DNA of 64,000 nucleotides, from contig CANLUH010000004.1 of NCBI GenBank assembly GCA_947494205.1, forward strand, positions 361,963 to 425,962. The letters are read 5' to 3'. A program made the position numbers and the translations under genes. Position 1 is the first letter of the stretch; each line of letters opens with the position of its first letter. This DNA is from an uncultured Flavobacteriaceae bacterium. GTDB lineage: Bacteria > Bacteroidota > Bacteroidia > Flavobacteriales > Flavobacteriaceae. The notes under the pieces are model-generated. The model had not been told where the DNA came from, did no database searches, and saw only the letters and a list, made by a program, of their open reading frames with translations. Positions 59,850 to 64,000 of the stretch are shown here, piece by piece.

Positions 59850-62489
59850 ATGAACTTATTATCATTTTCAACTAAAAAACCAAAAGCCATTATTTTTATA
59901 ATGTTGGCGATTACAACTATTCTGCTTCTGTTTATTCCGCAAATAAAAATAGACACGGATCCAGAGAACATGCTATCTGAAAAAGAACCCGTTAGGATTA
60001 TTCATAATCAACTGAAGGAGCGCTATAATATGCATGATATTATTGTTATGGGTATTGTAAATGAAAAGCATCCCGATGGTGTATTCAATAAAGCATCTCT
60101 AACAAGAATTTACGAATTATCTACCTTTGCTTATAGTCTTCAGGAAGCTGTAAAACAGACTGACAGCATTAAAAAAGAAAAAAACGAACTGTCTAAAGAA
60201 AACGTTGTATCCTACACTGGGGTTATTAAAAGAGATGTAATGTCTCCTTCCAACATCGATCATATTGAGCCTATAGGTCCAGGCACATTAAAATTTGATT
60301 GGCTAATGTCTTCCCCTCCTAAAACAGACGCAGAAGCTTTGGGAATAAAAGATAAACTGCTAAGTAACGACATGTTTAAAAACACTATTGTTTCTGAAGA
60401 TGGTAAAGCAATCTGTTTATACATACCTATTAGCTCAAAAGACATTTCATACGAAATATCCTCAAAACTACAGGAAAAAGTAGCTACTTATAATGGGGAT
60501 GATACTTTTTACATCACAGGATTACCTGTTGCCGAAGATACTTTTGGAACAGAGATGTTTGTTCAAATGGCTATTACTGCACCAATAGCCATGTTGTGTA
60601 TATTTTTACTCATGTTACTTTTCTTTAAAAAACTAAGGTTAATCTTAAGTCCAATGATTGTAGCTTTGGTTTCTGTTATCTGTACAATGGGATTACTTAT
60701 TGCTACAGGAAACACAGTGCATATAATGAGCTCAATGATTCCTATTTTTATCATGCCAATAGCCGTACTTGACTCCATTCATATCCTTTCAGAATTTTTC
60801 GACAAATACCAAGAAATTAAAGATAGAGAACGTACATTAGAGATAGTAATGAAGGAGTTATTTAAGCCTATGCTATTTACCTCATTAACTTCTGCTGCTG
60901 GATTTGCGTCATTAGCACTTACACCTATACCTCCTGTTCAAGTCTTTGGTGTTTTTGTTGCTTTTGGTATTCTTTTTGCCTGGTTATTAACCATTTGCTT
61001 TATACCAGCATACATTATGTTAATGTCTAAAAAGTCATTAGAAAATTTTGGAGTAAAAAAAGAAAACAAAAAAAACACTTTAATTCAAGGATTGCAATCT
61101 CTAAGTTACTTTACTAGGTCTCACTCCAAAAAAATTCTTCTGGGGTCTATTGTACTATTTGCTATTTCTATATATGGTATTTCTTTAATTACAATAAATG
61201 ATAACCCAGTAAAATGGTTTACCTCTAGCCACCCAATTAGAGAAGCTGACAGAGAATTAAATAAGCATTTTGGAGGAACTTATATGGCCTACTTAAGCCT
61301 TACTAATGATACCGAACAAGCAAAAACAGGAAAAGAAGTCCAAACAGAAATTAAAAACCTAAGTCATACTTTTTTTAATGCTGGTACATACGACGCTAGT
61401 TATAAAATAAAAATGGACTCCCTAATACAAAAAATTGACACAAATGCTGAAGAAACGGTTATATACTCACAAATTACAAATCAGCTCTTTGATATAATAG
61501 ATTATAGTGAAACTGATGAAGAAATGGAAGTTTGGGAAGAACTAACTGGTAAAATTGAACTTACTGCATTAGCTAAAACTCAAATTTTTAAGCAACCAGA
61601 AGTTCTTAACTATGTTTCTAATCTAGAAACATATCTTTTAGAAGAAGGAGGTGTTGGTAAAATAAATAGTTTAACTCAGTTAATTAAAAAAATCAACAAA
61701 GAATTACATGAAGGAAAGGAAGAGTCTTATAAATTGCCAGAAAGTTTCTCTGGAGTGGGGCAATGTATTATATCTTATCAAAATAGTCATTTACCTGAAC
61801 GATTAAGACATTGTGTAGACAGTAATTTTCAAGGATTAAACCTATGGTTACAATTAAAAAGTGGGGATAATAAAGACATGGAGAAAACGATAGCAGCTGT
61901 AGAGACATATTTTAAAAACACACCTCCTCCAGCTAGCTTAAAATATGAATGGTTTGGCTTAACCTATATAAATGTTGTCTGGCAGCAGAGAATGGTTAAT
62001 GGTATGCTTAAGGCCTTTTTAGGAAGCTTTATTATTGTTTTCATTATGATGGCTATTTTGTTTAGATCTGTAAAATGGGCTTTATTATGTATGCTTCCGC
62101 TTAGTTTAACTATTGCTATTATATATGGTGTTATAGGCTTTATAGGAAAAGATTACGATATGCCTGTAGCGGTATTATCATCTTTAGCCTTAGGTTTAGC
62201 CATAGATTTTTCAATACATTTTTTAGTACGATCCAGAGCCTCAATAAAAAAAGCAGGAAATTGGAAAGAGGCTTCTGTAATTATGTTTGGAGAGCCCTCA
62301 CGAGCTATAACAAGAAACGTTATTGTTATTGCTATCGGTTTTTTACCATTATTGTTCTCCAATTTAATTCCATATAAAACCGTAGGCGTCTTACTGGCTA
62401 GTATTTTGGCACTTTCAGGGTTAATTACTCTTATATTACTACCAGCTTTAATTAACACATTAGAACGCTTTTTTACCCCTAAAAATTAA
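59850..62489 (+). CDS. RND-superfamily MMPL-type transporter
   Basis: An 879-residue inner-membrane protein with the duplicated RND layout: TM1 (about 14-34), a large periplasmic loop, five helices (about 235-385, including PIFIMPIAVLDSIHILSEFFD), a second large loop (about 455-705), and another helix block (about 718-870, SSLALGLAIDFSIHFLVRSR). The pair of aspartates in AVLDSIHI and LAIDFSIHF is the proton-relay position typical of MMPL/HAE3-like pumps. Family members export lipids or hydrophobic compounds. Flanking barrel and LolA-like genes point the same way; the cargo is unknown. Confidence 0.9.
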   Translation: MNLLSFSTKKPKAIIFIMLAITTILLLFIPQIKIDTDPENMLSEKEPVRIIHNQLKERYNMHDIIVMGIVNEKHPDGVFNKASLTRIYELSTFAYSLQEAVKQTDSIKKEKNELSKENVVSYTGVIKRDVMSPSNIDHIEPIGPGTLKFDWLMSSPPKTDAEALGIKDKLLSNDMFKNTIVSEDGKAICLYIPISSKDISYEISSKLQEKVATYNGDDTFYITGLPVAEDTFGTEMFVQMAITAPIAMLCIFLLMLLFFKKLRLILSPMIVALVSVICTMGLLIATGNTVHIMSSMIPIFIMPIAVLDSIHILSEFFDKYQEIKDRERTLEIVMKELFKPMLFTSLTSAAGFASLALTPIPPVQVFGVFVAFGILFAWLLTICFIPAYIMLMSKKSLENFGVKKENKKNTLIQGLQSLSYFTRSHSKKILLGSIVLFAISIYGISLITINDNPVKWFTSSHPIREADRELNKHFGGTYMAYLSLTNDTEQAKTGKEVQTEIKNLSHTFFNAGTYDASYKIKMDSLIQKIDTNAEETVIYSQITNQLFDIIDYSETDEEMEVWEELTGKIELTALAKTQIFKQPEVLNYVSNLETYLLEEGGVGKINSLTQLIKKINKELHEGKEESYKLPESFSGVGQCIISYQNSHLPERLRHCVDSNFQGLNLWLQLKSGDNKDMEKTIAAVETYFKNTPPPASLKYEWFGLTYINVVWQQRMVNGMLKAFLGSFIIVFIMMAILFRSVKWALLCMLPLSLTIAIIYGVIGFIGKDYDMPVAVLSSLALGLAIDFSIHFLVRSRASIKKAGNWKEASVIMFGEPSRAITRNVIVIAIGFLPLLFSNLIPYKTVGVLLASILALSGLITLILLPALINTLERFFTPKN

Positions 62490-62516
62490 ATTAGTATTTA
62501 ACTTAAATAAAAAGAT

Positions 62517-63323
62517 ATGACATTTTATAAAACATTTCTTGTATTACTTTTCATAAATGGGTTTGCCCTACAAAATACCTGGTCACAGGAAACAGACGTA
62601 AATATTATTGTTAATAAAGCTAATAAGGTTTACAAATATTCTGGAGATGACAGAATTTGCATTGTAAATATGGATATTAAAAACAATAAGGGTAAAACTA
62701 CCATGAATAGAGAGCTTGTTCTTATTAGAAAAAATGATGGCGACAACTTAAAGCAAAAATGGTATGCCTATTTTAAAAAACCGGCAGACATTAGGAAAAT
62801 GGTATTTATGGTATGGAAAAACACAAATAAGGACGATGATCGTTGGATTTATTTACCTGCAATGGATTTAGTTAAAAGACTAGCGGGTTCAGATAAGCGT
62901 AGTAGTTTTGTTGGGTCTCAATTTGTATATGAAGATGTTACTGGACGACTGCCAAAACTAGATACTCACCAATTAATAAAAACTTCTGACAACTATTATG
63001 AGGTAAAAAGTACTCCTGTAGATCCTTCTGCAGCAGAATTCTCTTATTTTTATACATGGATAGACAAAGAAACTTTTATTCCTAAAAAACGTGTGTTTTA
63101 CGATAAAAATGGTGAAAAGCAAAGAGAATACAGAGCGGGAAAAGTAGAGGATATTCAAGGAGAAAAGACTATTGTAGAATTTTCTATGACAAATATACAA
63201 ACAGGAGAATCTACTTATATTACTTTTTCAGATGTAAAATACAATGTAGGGATTCCTGATAATATTTTTACAGAGACTTACCTGAGGAGGGTACCTAGAA
63301 AATGGGTGTCTTACAACAAATAA
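62517..63323 (+). CDS. LolA-like outer-membrane lipoprotein-sorting protein
   Basis: A 268-residue periplasmic protein with a signal peptide (1-23) and the LolA/LppX-like fold that accompanies MMPL-RND operons: NIIVNKANKVYKYSGDD, MVFMVWKNTNKDDDRWIYLPAMDLVKRLAGSDKR (short piece DDRWIYLPAMDLVKRLAG), SFVGSQFVYEDVTGR and KYNVGIPDNIFTETYL. The WIYLPALxxVRRI-like stretch is a hallmark of this type. It likely shuttles the pump's lipid substrate between membranes. It is 27 nt after the RND gene and shares a bidirectional terminator with ssb. Confidence 0.88.
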   Translation: MTFYKTFLVLLFINGFALQNTWSQETDVNIIVNKANKVYKYSGDDRICIVNMDIKNNKGKTTMNRELVLIRKNDGDNLKQKWYAYFKKPADIRKMVFMVWKNTNKDDDRWIYLPAMDLVKRLAGSDKRSSFVGSQFVYEDVTGRLPKLDTHQLIKTSDNYYEVKSTPVDPSAAEFSYFYTWIDKETFIPKKRVFYDKNGEKQREYRAGKVEDIQGEKTIVEFSMTNIQTGESTYITFSDVKYNVGIPDNIFTETYLRRVPRKWVSYNK

Positions 63324-63331
63324 AAACTAAT

Positions 63332-63361
63332 AAAAAAGATCGCAAATATGCGATCTTTTTT
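63332..63361. terminator. Bidirectional terminator between export operon and ssb
   Basis: AAAAAAGATCGCA/TGCGATCTTTTTT, a 13-bp stem with a 4-nt loop and A/T runs on both sides, 9 nt after the LolA-like stop and 12 nt from the ssb stop. Confidence 0.88.
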
Positions 63362-63372
63362 ATTTAAATGTT

Positions 63373-63705
63373 TTACTTGCCTAACATTAACAATTCGTTA
63401 CATACAACCTCTGTAGTGTAACGTTTCATACCGTCTTTATCTTCCCAAGTTCGCGTTGTTAATTTGCCTTCTACAGCAATTTCTTTACCTTTTACAACAT
63501 ACTTTTCAATAATCTCTGCAACTTTTCCAAAAGCTACAATATTATGCCATTGAGTATCTACTACCTTTTCTCCTGAAGCATTTTTATAGCTTTCGTTAGT
63601 GGCTATAGAAAACTTTGCAATCGTGTTTCCCGATTCTAAATTAATAATCTCTGGATCGTTTCCTAAGTTACCAATCAACTGTACTTTGTTTCTTAATGTG
63701 TTCAT
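63373..63705 (-). CDS. ssb: Single-stranded DNA-binding protein
   Basis: A 110-residue OB-fold SSB: NKVQLIGNLGNDPEI, IAKFSIATNESYKNA, DTQWHNIVAFGKVAEIIEKYV, KGKEIAVEGKLTTRTWEDKDG and TEVVCNELLMLGK. It is short because it lacks the flexible linker and acidic DDDIPF-like C-terminal tail by which major SSBs recruit partners. It could be the usual flavobacterial short SSB or a secondary copy. A decayed copy of its 3' end is at 58097-58189. Confidence 0.93.
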   Translation of the reverse strand: MNTLRNKVQLIGNLGNDPEIINLESGNTIAKFSIATNESYKNASGEKVVDTQWHNIVAFGKVAEIIEKYVVKGKEIAVEGKLTTRTWEDKDGMKRYTTEVVCNELLMLGK

Positions 63706-63850
63706 GTGTTCTAAATTTTATGCGTTAAACAGTTAATGCTATTGAACCTTCATTGATTCAACACTGCAAAGGTGAGACAACACACAAATTTTATTCGGTT
63801 GTAACATATTTAATTTCGTTTGTAAACGTTTGTAGTCGTTTGAAAATAAT
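63706..63850. other. ssb upstream region
   Basis: No gene seen. The minus strand has ACCTTTGCA near 63765, loosely like a -7 box, without a properly spaced TTG. Confidence 0.3.
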
Positions 63851-63890
63851 AAAAAAACCACATTATAACTAATCATAATGTGGTTCTTCT
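63851..63890 (-). terminator. Terminator of a gene entering from the right edge
   Basis: Ten-bp stem ACCACATTAT/ATAATGTGGT (63857-63884) with an 8-nt loop and a run of seven T on the minus strand. It implies a minus-strand gene ending just to the right. Confidence 0.65.
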
Positions 63891-63965
63891 TTTTATTTGC
63901 TTACTCTTACCGCCACTAGTTATAACCTTAAATCCGTAGGTCTATCTACCGGTTGTTTAAGTGAA

Positions 63966-64000
63966 TCATTTTTTCAATAAAAAAGGTTCAAATTTATTTA
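63966..64000 (-). CDS. Possible 3' end of a minus-strand gene cut by the window edge
   Basis: Only one minus-strand frame is open from the edge: NKFEPFLLKK then a stop at 63966-63968. A second frame further left (63920-63973, SLKQPVDRPTDLRL, stop) looks protein-like too, and one base fewer in the A6 run would join the two. A terminator 36-80 nt further supports a real gene end. Product cannot be assigned. Confidence 0.3.
   Translation of the reverse strand, partial: NKFEPFLLKK

Noticed and set aside
63920..63973. Minus-strand fragment SLKQPVDRPTDLRL then stop
   Set aside because: Looks like a protein end but has an in-frame stop just upstream; joining it to the edge frame needs a one-base change in an A6 run, which cannot be tested in this window.

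Overview
The window is AT-rich, densely packed chromosomal DNA from a member of the Bacteroidota, almost certainly a marine-type Flavobacteriaceae. Support comes from two secreted proteases with type IX secretion (T9SS) C-terminal sorting domains, a complete Bat (aerotolerance) operon, LytS/LytTR pairs with tetratricopeptide (TPR) input domains, an AraC-type regulator fused to TPRs, Bacteroidota promoters (TTG, then TANNTTTG), almost no Shine-Dalgarno sequences, and the conserved order purN-acpP-fabF-rnc-IPExxxVDY-pyk. No tRNA, rRNA, CRISPR array or intact insertion sequence was seen.

Layout. 1-5.4 kb: two minus-strand secreted metalloproteases (M43-like and M4) that share a GEVEDY domain, a sorting domain and an upstream DNA block. 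5.6-7.3 kb: an OmpA-type protein and a helix-hairpin-helix membrane protein. 7.3-11.6 kb: a tight minus-strand operon (SDR, HD hydrolase, DUF2233 lipoprotein, AlbA_2 protein) and an aldo/keto reductase. 11.7-21.6 kb: moxR, DUF58, a BatD-like protein and batA-batE, with a flavodoxin-like gene between batA and batB. 21.6-31.6 kb: a small ABC pair, methyltransferase, CvpA, pheS, a vWA-lipoprotein/membrane-protein operon, a LytS/LytTR pair and RNase H. 31.6-37.8 kb: a frameshifted gene, then the purN-to-pyk housekeeping block.

The accessory part is 38-63.4 kb. At 38.0-41.6 kb two double-glycine-leader peptide genes flank a membrane AraC-type regulator, with a Cys/Gly-rich lipoprotein behind one of them. 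Then come dinB, a CYTH protein, a YciI-like lipoprotein, an ABC exporter, hflX, a nuclease-fold protein, a second sensor/LytTR pair and two tandem paralogous lipoproteins. 52.3-57.7 kb is a three-gene metallohydrolase cassette: a cytosolic gluzincin-type peptidase, a ComEC-like metallo-beta-lactamase-fold protein, and an amidohydrolase-like barrel interrupted by membrane helices. A 44-residue double-glycine peptide gene follows. 58.5-63.3 kb is a beta-barrel/RND (MMPL)/LolA-like export operon. ssb lies at the right edge.

The 58.1-58.3 kb gap holds two gene relics: the 3' end of an ssb gene with in-frame stops, and the 3' end of a second amidohydrolase copy. The export operon is therefore flanked by an intact and a decayed ssb 3' end, which points to past insertion or rearrangement. 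The best candidates for undescribed biology are the metallohydrolase cassette with its small peptide, the orphan double-glycine peptides around the AraC-type regulator, and the tandem CGRPSEGRP lipoproteins. All functional links between them are inference from gene order.
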